NCBI GenBank assembly: GCA_039105265.1
Contig: JAPFFF010000014.1
Span: 1,426,001-1,490,000 of the forward strand
DNA from: Tritrichomonas musculus
Lineage: Eukaryota > Parabasalia > Tritrichomonadida > Tritrichomonadidae
DNA: 64,000 nucleotides
Direction of reading: 5' to 3'
Shown here: positions 49,637 through 60,491 of the stretch, piece after piece
Position numbering within the stretch: the first letter of the stretch is position 1
Layout of the letters: each line of letters begins with the position of its first letter
Program-made: the position numbers and the translations under genes
Notes under the pieces: generated by a model
The model's input: only the letters and a program-made list of their open reading frames with translations
Told to the model about the DNA's origin: nothing
Database searches by the model: none

Positions 49637-50173
49637 GAAATAATGATTTCAAATTTGAAAATATAAAATTTTTCAAATTCTTTTGAAAGTTGGCCAGTTA
49701 ATTTTCTTGGATTCATCACCAATTAAAGAATTGCATAACTTATTGAATCTAATTTTAATATGATTAATACATTTACTAACATTAATTTTCACAGATTCAA
49801 GAATCCACTATATGATTAATAGCTCATTGATACTTATGTTTATAAAATAACTTCTCAAAATTTGATATATTATCGGAATCATGATAATTGTGACATAAAG
49901 CATGATTGTATTCATAATTTATTTACTAATATGGGATTGCGATTAAATTTAATGTTATGTAAATATATTTTATTTATTCATGCAGATATATTTATTTTTT
50001 TTTTTTTTTTTTAGTGAAACCAAATATGATCGATGGGCAATATATCAAGTTAATATAATATTTATCTTGATGCGGAATGAATTGACCACTGATTGAATTT
50101 GATAAGGCGAATTTTTCAGAATTATTCAGATGGTTTTTCTGAAAAAAGATTTAAATATCCGAAATTTAAAATA
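49637..50173. other. Divergent 5' region
   Basis: Between the ankyrin and transporter genes. It contains a T run near 49989-50013. In the transporter frame the reading frame stays open back to a stop at 50078, so a short N-terminal extension without ATG is possible. Confidence 0.45.
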
Positions 50174-51187
50174 ATGATTGCAGCTCTATTTGATGTTAAT
50201 CATATTTGGATTTTTATATGGTTCTTATTAAACATATCTTTAACACTTTTAAATAAAGCAATGATGGTTTTCTTTGGTTTCAAATTCCCTATTTTAATGA
50301 GTTTCATTCATATGCTTTTTTCGTCATATTTAGGTTGGATCATTTCAGCAGATTTTGACTTTATTCCACAGAATGAAAAATTCAAAGATATACGCAGTCA
50401 GCCAGGCTTTGAAAAAAAGACTTTTATTCGTATTTGCCTTTTATCTTTAATTTTTACATTGAACATCGTTTTTGGAAACAGTTCGCTTAAGTATTGCTCA
50501 GTTGCATTCGTTCAAGTCGTTCGTGCAATTATTCCTTTAATTACGATGGTATTATCACTCATATTTCTTAAGGCGCATTATACATTTATCCAATATGTTT
50601 CATGTTTAGTTATTTGCATTGGTGTTGCATTTAGTTGCTTTGGTGAAATTAATCTCACACCAGTCGGTTTATTTGTTACAGTTTTTGGATGCTTTTTAAG
50701 TTCATTAAAATCAATTACTGTTAAGTTATCATTATCTGGTCAATACGAACTACATTCTCTTGATCTTCTAGCAAGAATATCTCCTATTGCTGCTATTGAA
50801 ATGTTTTTCTTAGCTTTATATAAAGAAGAACCAGAACAAATGAAAAAGTCAGATAAATTTGAAGCTTCAATTTATTGCTTCTTTGGAGTCATGCTAACAG
50901 GTGTAATTGCATTCTTCTTGAATTTAACCAATTTCTTGGCAACTGCTCATACATCTCCCTTAACAGTTACAATTGTAGGATGTATTAAACAAGTTGTTAC
51001 CATTGTTTTAAGTGTTATTATTTTCGATAAACGATTAACAACCCTTAATTGGATAGGAATCGTAATCACAACAATTGGATCCCTTTGGTATTCATTAATC
51101 AAACTTCAAAAGCCTAAGCCACAGCCACAAAGAAATCTTGATTCTCAAAATCCTATTCAACAAAATGTATTACCACAAGAAAAATGA
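50174..51187 (+). CDS. Sugar-phosphate/nucleotide-sugar transporter (TPT/SLC35 family)
   Basis: A 337-residue integral membrane protein with about ten hydrophobic segments. Family features: WFLLNISLTLLNKAMM near the start (cf. WYxxNIxxNIxNK), NSSLKYCSVAFVQVVRAIIPLITMVLS (cf. NxSLxYxxVSFxQxIKAxxPxFTVLLS), FLKAHYTFIQYVSCLVICIGVA, and ATAHTSPLTVTIVGCIKQVVTIVLSVIIF (cf. TSALTxxVxGxxKxxxxIxxSVxxF) with GIxITTIGSLWYS. Members exchange nucleotide sugars or sugar phosphates in the Golgi/ER or in plastids; without plastids the Golgi role is likely. The first in-frame ATG is 50174 (MIAALFDVNHIW). Upstream codons LIRRIFQNYSDGF are open but start only with TTG. Confidence 0.88.
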   Translation: MIAALFDVNHIWIFIWFLLNISLTLLNKAMMVFFGFKFPILMSFIHMLFSSYLGWIISADFDFIPQNEKFKDIRSQPGFEKKTFIRICLLSLIFTLNIVFGNSSLKYCSVAFVQVVRAIIPLITMVLSLIFLKAHYTFIQYVSCLVICIGVAFSCFGEINLTPVGLFVTVFGCFLSSLKSITVKLSLSGQYELHSLDLLARISPIAAIEMFFLALYKEEPEQMKKSDKFEASIYCFFGVMLTGVIAFFLNLTNFLATAHTSPLTVTIVGCIKQVVTIVLSVIIFDKRLTTLNWIGIVITTIGSLWYSLIKLQKPKPQPQRNLDSQNPIQQNVLPQEK

Positions 51188-52034
51188 TCGGTTTCTTTTT
51201 ATTCTTTTAGATATATATTTATAAATATTATTTTTAATACTTTAAATCAATGTGCTTTTGTTTTTTGCTTTTCATTGACTTTTTGAATTCATTTCAATCG
51301 TATATATTTCATCTTACATGCAAAATGAAGATATTTATGCTGAAAATTTCATATACATCTTTGATTGCTTTAATAATTCGTGAGTTTTATCTATCTATTT
51401 CAATGTTCAATCAAAAAAATCAATTTTCAACATAAATTTTATTTCTTTTCTTAATATTACCATGCACTATTATGTGCATAAGATCAATATTTTTAAAAGC
51501 AGCTCGATATACCAAATTTGAACTTTTTATAAAGATTCTGATAACTTTATCTTATTCTTTCATTACATTTTTAAGATGGCCTTTTGATGATATTACTATT
51601 AACAATGATGATGACTTCAATAATGATAACAACAATATTAAATCAAATGATAAAGTTGTTGATTTTTTTGAATCTGAACGAGATACAGTTACTTATTGAT
51701 ACATACAATATTTATATGCTATCTAATATCAATCATTTTCAATTTTGTTTTTTATATTTATATTTGTTAATAAATTATAGTCGTATTATTAATATTATTT
51801 TTAATGAATACTAGTAATTTTTCTTGAATTGATAAATCGCAAAAGAAAACAATGAAAATAAATATCATTTCATATAATAATAGAGTTTTTTTAAATCAAA
51901 AAAAAATATTTGTAAATTAATTATTGTAATCTTTATTTTATATAAATAATAACCGGCTTATTTAAATTATTTAATATCAATATAGATCATTATTATTAAA
52001 AAATGCCAAATTCAACAAAACAAAAATAAAATTC
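51188..52034. other. Intergenic stretch with short unassigned open frames
   Basis: Two short open frames (51250-51435 and 51472-51699, the latter with an Asp/Asn-rich end) lack any conservation sign and are not called genes. Otherwise nothing. Confidence 0.4.
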
Positions 52035-52973
52035 TTATTCATCATCTTCGTCCTCTTCTTCAACATGAATAATGAAATTCTTCTCACCATAAACATCGCA
52101 AAGCTTTTGTCCATCTTCGTTAATTTTGAATTGAGGAAATCCTGTTAATAAAATAAATTTCTTTGGATGCATGAATTTTCGAACAAAAACAAAAAGAAGA
52201 TTAACTGAACAATCACGCGGGAATTTGTGAATTCTTGTATTATTGTCAGGAAATTGAAATCTAATCGTGGTTACATCAGTAAGACCATCTGTACTTGGAA
52301 GCTGTTCAAACTCTTCATCGATTTTTTTAGCTTCTTCTTCGGCTCTTTGCGCTTGCGCTTGAGCTTCGGCAGCTTGTTCACGACGTATTCGTTCATTTTC
52401 AGCGTCTTGAAGAATGGCTTCATTAAAATCATTATTTTGTTCTTCAACAATTCTATTATCTGGATTTCTTTCTTGAAGTTCGACACGGATTGATGATAAA
52501 AGAGTATTTTCGCCAATTTTACCTTCATATTTAACAAAAACACGCGACTCCCATAAACTTGATCCTTTTGGACGAATAATAGCTAATAAGGGCATACGTT
52601 GAAACTCTAGTTGGGTTGCAACAGACCATCCTTCTGGCCATGTTACATCAAGTGGAAGAAAGACAAAATTCTCATGAATTTCATTAGCAATTGATGGCTT
52701 TTGAAGGAGATTTACAATACTTGGCGTGAGAGGATTGTGAAGACAGTAAATAAATAGAATGAGTGAACGGTGAAGATTTTTTGCATCAACTATCGCATCT
52801 TCAATTGGTCCTGGATGCGAGTCATAAGGAAAAGTGAATGGAAGTCTGGAGTTCGAAAAATTAATTGGGTCTGGATTGTACGGAGCATTCCCATGTGTAA
52901 AATGATGAAATAGTTGCTTGAAGAAATTGCAAAAAGTCATTGGCGGTTCATAGATAAGCTGTTGTTCATCCAT
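52035..52973 (-). CDS. UAS-UBX protein, FAF2/UBXD8-like p97 cofactor
   Basis: A 312-residue protein. Residues about 50-165 form a UAS (thioredoxin-like) domain: AIVDAKNLHRSLILFIYCLHNPLTPSIVNLLQKPSIANEIHENFVFLPLDVTWPEG and MPLLAIIRPKG. Residues about 170-228 are a charged coiled coil (NERIRREQAAEAQAQAQRAEEEAKK). Residues about 232-303 are a UBX domain (VTTIRFQFPDNNTRIHKFPRDCSVNLLFVFVR; LLTGFPQ) that would dock onto the p97/Cdc48 segregase. The loop before the last strand has TGFPQ where p97-binding UBX domains have FP-R. The order UAS-coil-UBX is that of FAF1/FAF2/UBXD7 proteins. No membrane hairpin or UBA domain is visible at the N-terminus, unlike FAF2. It likely acts in ER-associated degradation or a related pathway. 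Confidence 0.85.
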   Translation of the reverse strand: MDEQQLIYEPPMTFCNFFKQLFHHFTHGNAPYNPDPINFSNSRLPFTFPYDSHPGPIEDAIVDAKNLHRSLILFIYCLHNPLTPSIVNLLQKPSIANEIHENFVFLPLDVTWPEGWSVATQLEFQRMPLLAIIRPKGSSLWESRVFVKYEGKIGENTLLSSIRVELQERNPDNRIVEEQNNDFNEAILQDAENERIRREQAAEAQAQAQRAEEEAKKIDEEFEQLPSTDGLTDVTTIRFQFPDNNTRIHKFPRDCSVNLLFVFVRKFMHPKKFILLTGFPQFKINEDGQKLCDVYGEKNFIIHVEEEDEDDE

Positions 52974-54450
52974 CAATAATAATTATGAATAATCGTAATT
53001 CTCAGAAAAAACTGTAAAAAATTTTATTGAAATTTATCATTTTGTTTTAAAAATTGAGATAGTTTACAAAGATTGGTCAATTACTCATTTTAAATAATAC
53101 AAAATCCTTAATTTATAAATATAATATTTTTCACTTATGTATCTATAAACATTATAATAATTTTACTTTATTCATTTAATAAAAGGTTTTATATATTTAT
53201 TCATAAGATATTAATCAAATTTTTACACTCTTTTTTAAATTGAATTCAATTTGAAATAATCATATTTACAATAAATTTAATTATTTAATATACTAATAAG
53301 GTTTCATTTTTGGACCAAGAAGAGTAAAAAGATGGTCTTTTTTTTTTTGAGTGAAAAAACGATCAAAATTTTAAAAGAGGAAGGTCAATTTATTTTTAAC
53401 ACAAAAACTCATAGTATAATTGGTTTGGATTTTTCACAAGTACATATAATATTTAATATAATATATAATAGTTTTTCTATCTAAAATATCTATATAATTT
53501 ATTTATATTATTGAGATAAAAATGTTTTATTCCAAAATAATCTTATTTGAATGCATATTCAAATATTTTTTCCTCTCAATTTTTTCTTTTCAAATTTAAG
53601 TTTTATAATTTTACAAACTTTTCTTGATGGGATATTAATATTTTTTAAATATTCTTGCATATTTAATCATTTATATAGATATAAAAAATAATTACTCATA
53701 CGACAGTTTAAATCAATTCATATATTTGCTTGAGAGAATGTATAAAACTAATGATCGAGTGTAACTCATCATGACTCTAATATAAAATTGGTAGTTGGGA
53801 TTTGAAATTTAGTCGAATAAATAGATTTAATATACGCATATATATCTAATATATTGTTTTCGAATGATTTGGTGTGTTGAATTTGGGACAATATTTGATT
53901 TAATAGCATCAGTAATTATTTCAAAAAACTGATTATATCTCAGCCAGTTTGTAAAAATATTGAATCTCGACTGATTTATTCCAGTTATATTAGCAGATAC
54001 TTTTAAATCATCATTTGATCTATCTTGAATTATTTGAAATTGAGAATCTCCATTTTTCATCGATTGTCCTTAATTAAATCATAAAAGTAATATTTATATA
54101 TAATTATTATTATATTATTTATAAATAAAATAAAATTTTGAATTTATTAATTACATAGCGCAAAAAAATGAAAACAATTTGAAAAAAAAGGACATTCAAT
54201 TAGTTGACCCTCCTCTGCATTAAATTATTCATTGAAGGCAAAAAAGAGTATAATAACATTAATGATGTGCATATTCTAGTGTTTTTTTATTGATTTATTG
54301 GTAATATAAACATTTAGGTTTCAGTTGATTCATTTTTTTGAACAGCTTTAATCGTTTGTTCATAAACCAAATAGCGTCACAAAAAATTTGAATGAACTCA
54401 TACAAATCTTCTAACTATATGATAAATATTCAAATATTTGATCAAATATC
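52974..54450. other. 1.5 kb mostly empty intergenic stretch
   Basis: AT-rich, with T runs near 53339. A 77-codon open frame at 53827-54060 on the minus strand (MKNGDSQFQIIQDRS...) has ordinary amino-acid make-up and a proper ATG. It could be a small gene or a transposase remnant, but nothing supports a function. Confidence 0.4.
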
Positions 54451-57400
54451 ATGTCAAATATATTCAATCATCTTTATAACCTTTTGATACATAATATAAT
54501 CAAAATAGGAAACAAAAAACTTGATAACATTGTTAAGAAGTATAGTTTTTTTACGTTTCCAGATTCAGATGAATTTGTCCAAGATGAGAAGATTATACAA
54601 AGTATAAAAGAATCAAATTCCATAATTATTGATCAATTTAAAAAAGAAAACCAGCAATATTTTATTATTTGTTTTAAGGAGACAATATTATTAATTTTAC
54701 AGTCCTCTGCAGCTTTGCTTCAATCACTTTTTTCATTTAATCCAGATATAAAAATCACTTTTTTATCAAGTGCAAAAGAGTCTTTTGACCAACAAATTAG
54801 AATAAATTATATTGAATCTGATAAAAACAATTATTTTGATGAAGAAATCTCAAACCTCAAAAGACCTTTTTTAATCATACAACGATTAAACTCAGAAATC
54901 AAAGAAATCTTTGAAATTGTTATAAATTGCATATCAGGATATTTAATCAAACAAGGCTATGAAAAGTTAAATCAAGATAGATTTATTAATTTTACACCAA
55001 ATTCACAAAAAGTTGAAAATTGGACAGAAAATGATTATTTAACAATCCGAACACTTGGTTGTGGCGCTTCTTTTTCAGTATCATTAATTTTTCAAATTGA
55101 AAAAGAAGAATTTTATGCAATTAAGCGCCATTATGGAGTTGGTTTAGAAGAGGCAAAGCTAATAAACCGTGAATCTAATAATTATAAAAGAATCTGCCAT
55201 CCACTTATACCAAAATACTATTGTCATGTTGATGAAAAGCATTTAATAATTGAATTCATAAATGGTCGACCATTAGATAACACACAATTTCAAAATGATG
55301 AAGATAAAATCATCATTATTTATGAGATAATGCTAGTTATTCAATATCTTCATAATAATAAATTGATTTTGAGGGATTTGAAGCCAAATAACATCATCGT
55401 TGATCAAAATAAAACAGCCGTTGTCATTGATTTTGATCGAATGATTGAATATGAAGAAAATATCAGCAATGAAGCGAGAACGTCTGATTTTTCTTCATGC
55501 TATTTAGCACCAGAAGTTAATACAGGTCATATTTCTTATGGAAATGACATTTATTCACTAGGACAATTGATGTATTTTATTATCAACCAACAAAAACCAA
55601 AAGATAAAGATGAAGACAGAGATAATTTATTTGAAAATCATCCAAAAATTCACGAAATGTATGAAAAATGTACTAATGAGGATATTGATCAAAGGCCATC
55701 AATTTCTAATTTAATATTCGATTTTCTTTCTGTTTACTCTCATATAATTACAAATTCTAGGTGCCAAAATGATCCACAAAGTCAAGTTAATTTTGGCAAT
55801 TTTTATAGTGCAAATCATGATATTGAAAAAGCAATTCATTTTTATTCTCTTGCGTCTGAAAAAAATAATCCAGTTGCACAATCAAAGCTTGCTTACATTT
55901 ATTATTCTGGAGATGATAATATTCCACGCGATATTAATAAAGCAATTCATTATTATCAACTTGCAGCAGATCAAGATTTTGTAGTAGCTTTATTTAATCT
56001 TGGCTATATTTATTCTGAAGGGAAATACATACCAGCTGATGTTAACAAAGCAATTGACTTTTATTTAAGAGCAATTGAGCATGATTATGCACCAGCAATG
56101 TCAAATCTTGGAGCAATTTATTACCGAGGAAAATATGTTAAACAAGACATTGACAAAGCAATTCATTATTTTAATCTTGCTGCTGATCAAAATGTAGCTG
56201 AAGCTCAATGTTCTCTTGGTTTAATTTATTGGGAAGGTAAATATTTACCAAGAGATGTTGACAAAGCAATTCATTATTATAATCTTGCTGCTGATCAAAA
56301 TTATCCAAAAGCTCAATTTAATCTTGGAGCTATTTATATGGACAGTGAAGATGGTCATCGTGACATTGATAAAGCAATTCATTATTTTCAACTTGCTGCA
56401 GGCAACAAAGTAACGCCGGCATTTTATAAGCTTGGAATTATTTATTACACTGGCGAATATGTGGAATGTGATATTGGTAAAGCAATTCATTATTTTGAGG
56501 TAGCATCAAGCATGAATTCAGAAAGAGCACATTTTATTCTTGGCGATATTTACTATTCGGGCAAATGTGTGACAAGAAATATCAACAAAGCAATTCATTA
56601 TTTTTCTCTTGCTGCTGGAAGAAACAATGTAAAAGCTCAAGTTAATCTAGGCGACATTTATTATAAAGAAAAATTTATTAAATGCGATATCGATAAAGCA
56701 ATTCATTATTACTCTCTTGCAGCTAGTCAGAATGACACCGAAGCACTATTCAATTTAGGTGAAATTTATTATACAAGTGAATTCATTGTATGTGATATTG
56801 ATAAAGCAATTCATTATTTTTCTCTTGCTGCTGAAAGAAACAATATTAAAGCTCAAGTAAATCTCGGCGACATTTATTATAAAGAAATATTTATAGAATG
56901 TGATATTGATAAAGCAATTCATTATTACTCTCTTGCAGCTAGTCAGAATGACACTGAAGCACTACTTAATTTAGGTGAAATTTATTATACAAGTGAATTC
57001 ATAGCATGCGACATCGATGAAGCAATTCATTATTTTCTTCTTGCTGCTGAAAAAAACAATGCAAAAGCTCAAGTTTATCTCGGCGACATTTATTATAAAG
57101 ACGAGTCTATAGAATGTGATATTGAAAAAGCAATTCATTACTACTCACTTGCAGCTAGTCAGAATAATCCAGAAGCACAATTTAACTTAGGCGAAATTTA
57201 TTATACTGGCAAGTACATCTTAAAAGACATTGAAAAAGCAATTCATTATTTTACTCTTTCTGCTGATCAAGATGAACCAAGAGCTCTGTACCAAATTGCC
57301 TACATTTACCGCATAGGAGATTATGTCACACAAGACATCAATAAGTCCATTAAATACTATTTGCGCGCAGCTGAGCAAGATAATCCAGAAGCGTTATTTG

Positions 57401-58785
57401 ACCTTGGTGTAATTTATGAAACTGGCAAATATGTAAAGCGCGATATAAAGACAGCAATTCATTATTACGAACGTGCTGCTGATCAAGACAAACAAGAAGC
57501 TCGTTATAATCTTGGTTTATTATATCTTGAAGATATGAAAGACGTCAACAAAGCAATTTATTATTTCAAATACTTAGCTGAACTTGGCTATCCTCAAGCA
57601 CAGTATCAAATGGGCGAAATTTATTCCAATGGAATTTATATTACACGTGATATTTACCAAGCAATTCATTACTATTCACTTGCATCTGAACAACAGTATG
57701 AAAAAGCACAATTTAAACTTGGAAGAATTTATTACGAAGGCATCTATATTGATAAAGACATTAACAAAGGAATTTATTATTTCAAATTGGCAGCTGATAA
57801 CAATTTAGAAGAAGCACAATTTGAACTCGGTGCAATTTATTCCAATGAAAACAGCAAATTATTTAATATTAATCAAGGAATTCATTATTTAGAACTTGCT
57901 GCTAATCAAAATAATGCACTTTCACAAATTTTACTTAGTTTTTTATATGAAGAAGGCAAATATTTAAAGCGTGATACAAATAGAAGCATCATTTATTTAT
58001 ATCGTGCAGCCTATCAAAATGTGTCTTATGCACAATTTTTACTTGGAATTGCTTTTTGTTCTGGAATAAATGTCCAACAGAATGTAAATAAAGGATTGTA
58101 TTATTTAACTCTTGCAGCAAGAAATAAATTTAAAGCTGCTCATTTTGCAATTGGTTTTATTTATCATGAAGGAAAATATGTTAAAAGAGATATTGAAAAA
58201 GCAATTCATTATTATAAAGAAGCATCATCTTTTAATAATGAATATGCTAAAAATAATCTCGGAATCATTTTTAAACATGGATTTGGAATAACACAAAAGA
58301 TTGGATTAGCAATTGAATATTTTAAGGAAGCAATTAAACAAAAAAATGATGTTTTATCAATGTATAATTTGGCGCATCTTTATTTTTTTAATGAACAATT
58401 TGATAAAGAAAAAGATGAAGCAATTAATTTATTAATAAATTCATCAATTGAAGGATTTTATACATCTAAAGTTCTTTTATCATTGGCTTTATTAAAACAA
58501 TATAGTTTTGATTTGGATAAAATAAAACAAAAGCTGAACGATTACATTGATCAGTCGTCTGATTTATCATTGATGATTTGTAAAATGATGAACATTTACA
58601 AATTTGAGTTTGAAAAACATTATCAACGTCTTAAAAATATTGATTTTATTTATGATTATGCTACCGATTATTATCCATCCAATACGATTATGGAAAAAGA
58701 AAAGAATCAACAATTTTCAAATAAATTTACAATTAAGAATATTTCATCATATTTTTATGAAGGTTTCGGCCATGATTTATTATAA
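54451..58785 (+). CDS. Protein kinase fused to about 25 Sel1 repeats
   Basis: A 1444-residue protein. Residues 1-190 are unassigned and helical. A kinase domain covers about 195-430: glycine loop GCGASFSV, lysine in YAIKRHYG (K225), LRDLKPNN (D309), DFD in place of DFG (327-329), APE (353-355) and GNDIYSLGQLMYFI. The catalytic lysine and aspartates are kept, so activity is plausible, but HRD and DFG are altered to LRD and DFD. From about 445 to 1370 Sel1 (TPR-like, ~36 residues) repeats run in series, with units like ALFNLGxIYYxGxYVxxDIxKAIHYYxLAADQ. Kinase-Sel1 fusions are a large family in trichomonads; the repeats likely bind protein partners. The frame is unbroken over 4.3 kb. Confidence 0.92.
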   Translation: MSNIFNHLYNLLIHNIIKIGNKKLDNIVKKYSFFTFPDSDEFVQDEKIIQSIKESNSIIIDQFKKENQQYFIICFKETILLILQSSAALLQSLFSFNPDIKITFLSSAKESFDQQIRINYIESDKNNYFDEEISNLKRPFLIIQRLNSEIKEIFEIVINCISGYLIKQGYEKLNQDRFINFTPNSQKVENWTENDYLTIRTLGCGASFSVSLIFQIEKEEFYAIKRHYGVGLEEAKLINRESNNYKRICHPLIPKYYCHVDEKHLIIEFINGRPLDNTQFQNDEDKIIIIYEIMLVIQYLHNNKLILRDLKPNNIIVDQNKTAVVIDFDRMIEYEENISNEARTSDFSSCYLAPEVNTGHISYGNDIYSLGQLMYFIINQQKPKDKDEDRDNLFENHPKIHEMYEKCTNEDIDQRPSISNLIFDFLSVYSHIITNSRCQNDPQSQVNFGNFYSANHDIEKAIHFYSLASEKNNPVAQSKLAYIYYSGDDNIPRDINKAIHYYQLAADQDFVVALFNLGYIYSEGKYIPADVNKAIDFYLRAIEHDYAPAMSNLGAIYYRGKYVKQDIDKAIHYFNLAADQNVAEAQCSLGLIYWEGKYLPRDVDKAIHYYNLAADQNYPKAQFNLGAIYMDSEDGHRDIDKAIHYFQLAAGNKVTPAFYKLGIIYYTGEYVECDIGKAIHYFEVASSMNSERAHFILGDIYYSGKCVTRNINKAIHYFSLAAGRNNVKAQVNLGDIYYKEKFIKCDIDKAIHYYSLAASQNDTEALFNLGEIYYTSEFIVCDIDKAIHYFSLAAERNNIKAQVNLGDIYYKEIFIECDIDKAIHYYSLAASQNDTEALLNLGEIYYTSEFIACDIDEAIHYFLLAAEKNNAKAQVYLGDIYYKDESIECDIEKAIHYYSLAASQNNPEAQFNLGEIYYTGKYILKDIEKAIHYFTLSADQDEPRALYQIAYIYRIGDYVTQDINKSIKYYLRAAEQDNPEALFDLGVIYETGKYVKRDIKTAIHYYERAADQDKQEARYNLGLLYLEDMKDVNKAIYYFKYLAELGYPQAQYQMGEIYSNGIYITRDIYQAIHYYSLASEQQYEKAQFKLGRIYYEGIYIDKDINKGIYYFKLAADNNLEEAQFELGAIYSNENSKLFNINQGIHYLELAANQNNALSQILLSFLYEEGKYLKRDTNRSIIYLYRAAYQNVSYAQFLLGIAFCSGINVQQNVNKGLYYLTLAARNKFKAAHFAIGFIYHEGKYVKRDIEKAIHYYKEASSFNNEYAKNNLGIIFKHGFGITQKIGLAIEYFKEAIKQKNDVLSMYNLAHLYFFNEQFDKEKDEAINLLINSSIEGFYTSKVLLSLALLKQYSFDLDKIKQKLNDYIDQSSDLSLMICKMMNIYKFEFEKHYQRLKNIDFIYDYATDYYPSNTIMEKEKNQQFSNKFTIKNISSYFYEGFGHDLL
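56648..57235 (+). repeat. Higher-order tandem repeat of ~216 bp within the Sel1 array
   Basis: Three consecutive copies of a two-Sel1-unit block (72 residues, ~216 bp). Each begins near a GGCGACATTTATTATAAAGA motif (about 56651, 56867, 57083). They are far more alike than the other Sel1 units, indicating recent tandem duplication in the gene. Confidence 0.8.
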
Positions 58786-59129
58786 TAATGGAGTAGTTGT
58801 TCACTTAAATTATATTTTTTTATCATATTATCTATCATATATATATTTATCTTGAAAATCATCAGAAATTTTGGTAGCCATATTTACATATCATTTAGAA
58901 TTGAACTAAAAATTTATAACTTTTTTGAAAAGTTCAACTTTTTGAATAGAACTCCCTCTTATAAACTTATGATGTTAATTTCAGTGCATATCACCAAAAT
59001 TCGAGAGTTTCCTATGTCCTATCTGCTGATTGTTTTTATTGAAAGGATTTATCAATAAATAAAACTTTTTAAAAATCATTACTCTCAAAAAGTTTTAATT
59101 TCTGCCCATTTTTTTTAAAAAAAAAATAA
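58786..59129. other. Intergenic gap
   Basis: AT-rich DNA between two genes on the same strand. No convincing gene; a run of A precedes the next start codon. Confidence 0.45.
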
Positions 59130-60380
59130 ATGGCTTCTATTTATACTTATACAAGCAATTTACCTCTTAGACCATTTTTAGAAACTCAGACAGATAAATT
59201 TTATGAAAATATATCACTAACCAAAGTGAACCTAGACATTTCATCATTATTATCAATATCTTCAAAAGGGAATTTTGCTGTCATAATCAAAAAAGATAGG
59301 AAGGCTTTTTGTATTGGTGATAATTCAATGTGTCAAATTCATTCATTTCTTCCACATAATTATTTTAAAAGTTTTACAGAATTAATTATCAATAATTCAG
59401 AAAATCGTCCATTTCAATTCATTTCGGCAGTTTGTGGAGAGAATTATACTCTTTATCATCTATATGATGAAAAAGAAGGCCACAAAATATGCATGGCGTT
59501 ATATAAAAAAAATACAATATTTTTAGATATTGACGATCTTATTCCAATTGCGCTTTTCGGCGGCACCAGCAATTCAGCATTTGTTGATTCACTCGGCGGA
59601 GTGACAATAATAATCACCGAGATGGACAGATTCAGATTACAAAAACGGTTTACATTACCAAACCTCATCAAACCAGTCAAAGTCGCACTCGGATTGCACT
59701 CAGTACTCATACTAGGCTCGGATAACCACATATACGCATGCAAGTTAAATGACACGACTAATCTTCAATTCAGCATCTTTGACGAAAGAGAGTACATCGA
59801 CTTATCAGGCGAACACGACCAGTTTTTAGCACTTTCAATGCATGGGAAAGCTTATTGTTATGGACTTAATGATTCTTGCCAATTCGGATTTGAAAACAAA
59901 AGATATTACCAAGAACATCCTATCTTCAAACAAAAAAAAAAAATTTCAAAAGAAAAAATCATTCAAAAATTTCTTTTTGAATTAGTTACAAAAATGGAAA
60001 ATGTTTTCGTTAGAAGTGTTTTCGCTGCGCGTGGCTTTTCCTATTTCTTTTCAAATGATGGAAAAGTTTACATGATTGGCGATGGCGATCCAAATCCTCG
60101 TGAAATTGATATAAAAGATGTTGCTTTTTGCATAGTTGGATATGCACCCATATTTTTGACTGGAAATGAAATACCAGAAAATTTGCCAAACAAACTAATT
60201 TCTGATCTAAATAAATTTAATATAGATCAAAATAAACTTATAAAATTAAAGATGATTTCAAAAAAAGAAAATGAAAGGAATATGCTTCTTAGTGAAATTG
60301 AAAAACTTCATGAAAAAGAAAAAGAATTAAAAGCCAAAATTGATAAGTTATCAAAAGAAATTCAATTATTGAAATCCTAA
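59130..60380 (+). CDS. RCC1-like repeat protein with C-terminal coiled coil
   Basis: A 416-residue protein with several degenerate RCC1/ATS1 repeats forming a likely propeller: NFAVIIKKDRKAFCIGDNSMCQ (about 50-70), VALGLHSVLILGSDNHIYACK, YIDLSGEHDQFLALSMHGKAYCYGLNDSCQFGF and VFAARGFSYFFSNDGKVYMIGDG. The last 60 residues are a Lys/Glu coiled coil (LLSEIEKLHEKEKELKAKIDKLSKEIQ). RCC1-fold proteins serve as exchange factors or scaffolds; without the conserved Ran-GEF residues I assign no activity. The middle part (about 59540-59830) is clearly richer in G and C than the ends of the same gene. Confidence 0.8.
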   Translation: MASIYTYTSNLPLRPFLETQTDKFYENISLTKVNLDISSLLSISSKGNFAVIIKKDRKAFCIGDNSMCQIHSFLPHNYFKSFTELIINNSENRPFQFISAVCGENYTLYHLYDEKEGHKICMALYKKNTIFLDIDDLIPIALFGGTSNSAFVDSLGGVTIIITEMDRFRLQKRFTLPNLIKPVKVALGLHSVLILGSDNHIYACKLNDTTNLQFSIFDEREYIDLSGEHDQFLALSMHGKAYCYGLNDSCQFGFENKRYYQEHPIFKQKKKISKEKIIQKFLFELVTKMENVFVRSVFAARGFSYFFSNDGKVYMIGDGDPNPREIDIKDVAFCIVGYAPIFLTGNEIPENLPNKLISDLNKFNIDQNKLIKLKMISKKENERNMLLSEIEKLHEKEKELKAKIDKLSKEIQLLKS

Positions 60381-60491
60381 AAAAGAAAAAAAAATTATAG
60401 GTGTGGCGATCGGAAGTGAAGTGTCAGAAAAAATGAAAAATCCATAGAATTGGCTGATATTTTGTATTGGGGATTAAATTGTAATATAATA

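Noticed and set aside
51472-51699. Possible 75-residue gene with hydrophobic start and Asp/Asn-rich end
   Set aside because: It has an ATG, but low complexity, overlapping alternative frames and no promoter motif; too weak to call.
53827-54060. Possible 77-residue minus-strand gene or transposase scrap
   Set aside because: Reasonable make-up but no recognisable family, and isolated in 1.5 kb of empty DNA; mentioned only as a note in the intergenic entry.
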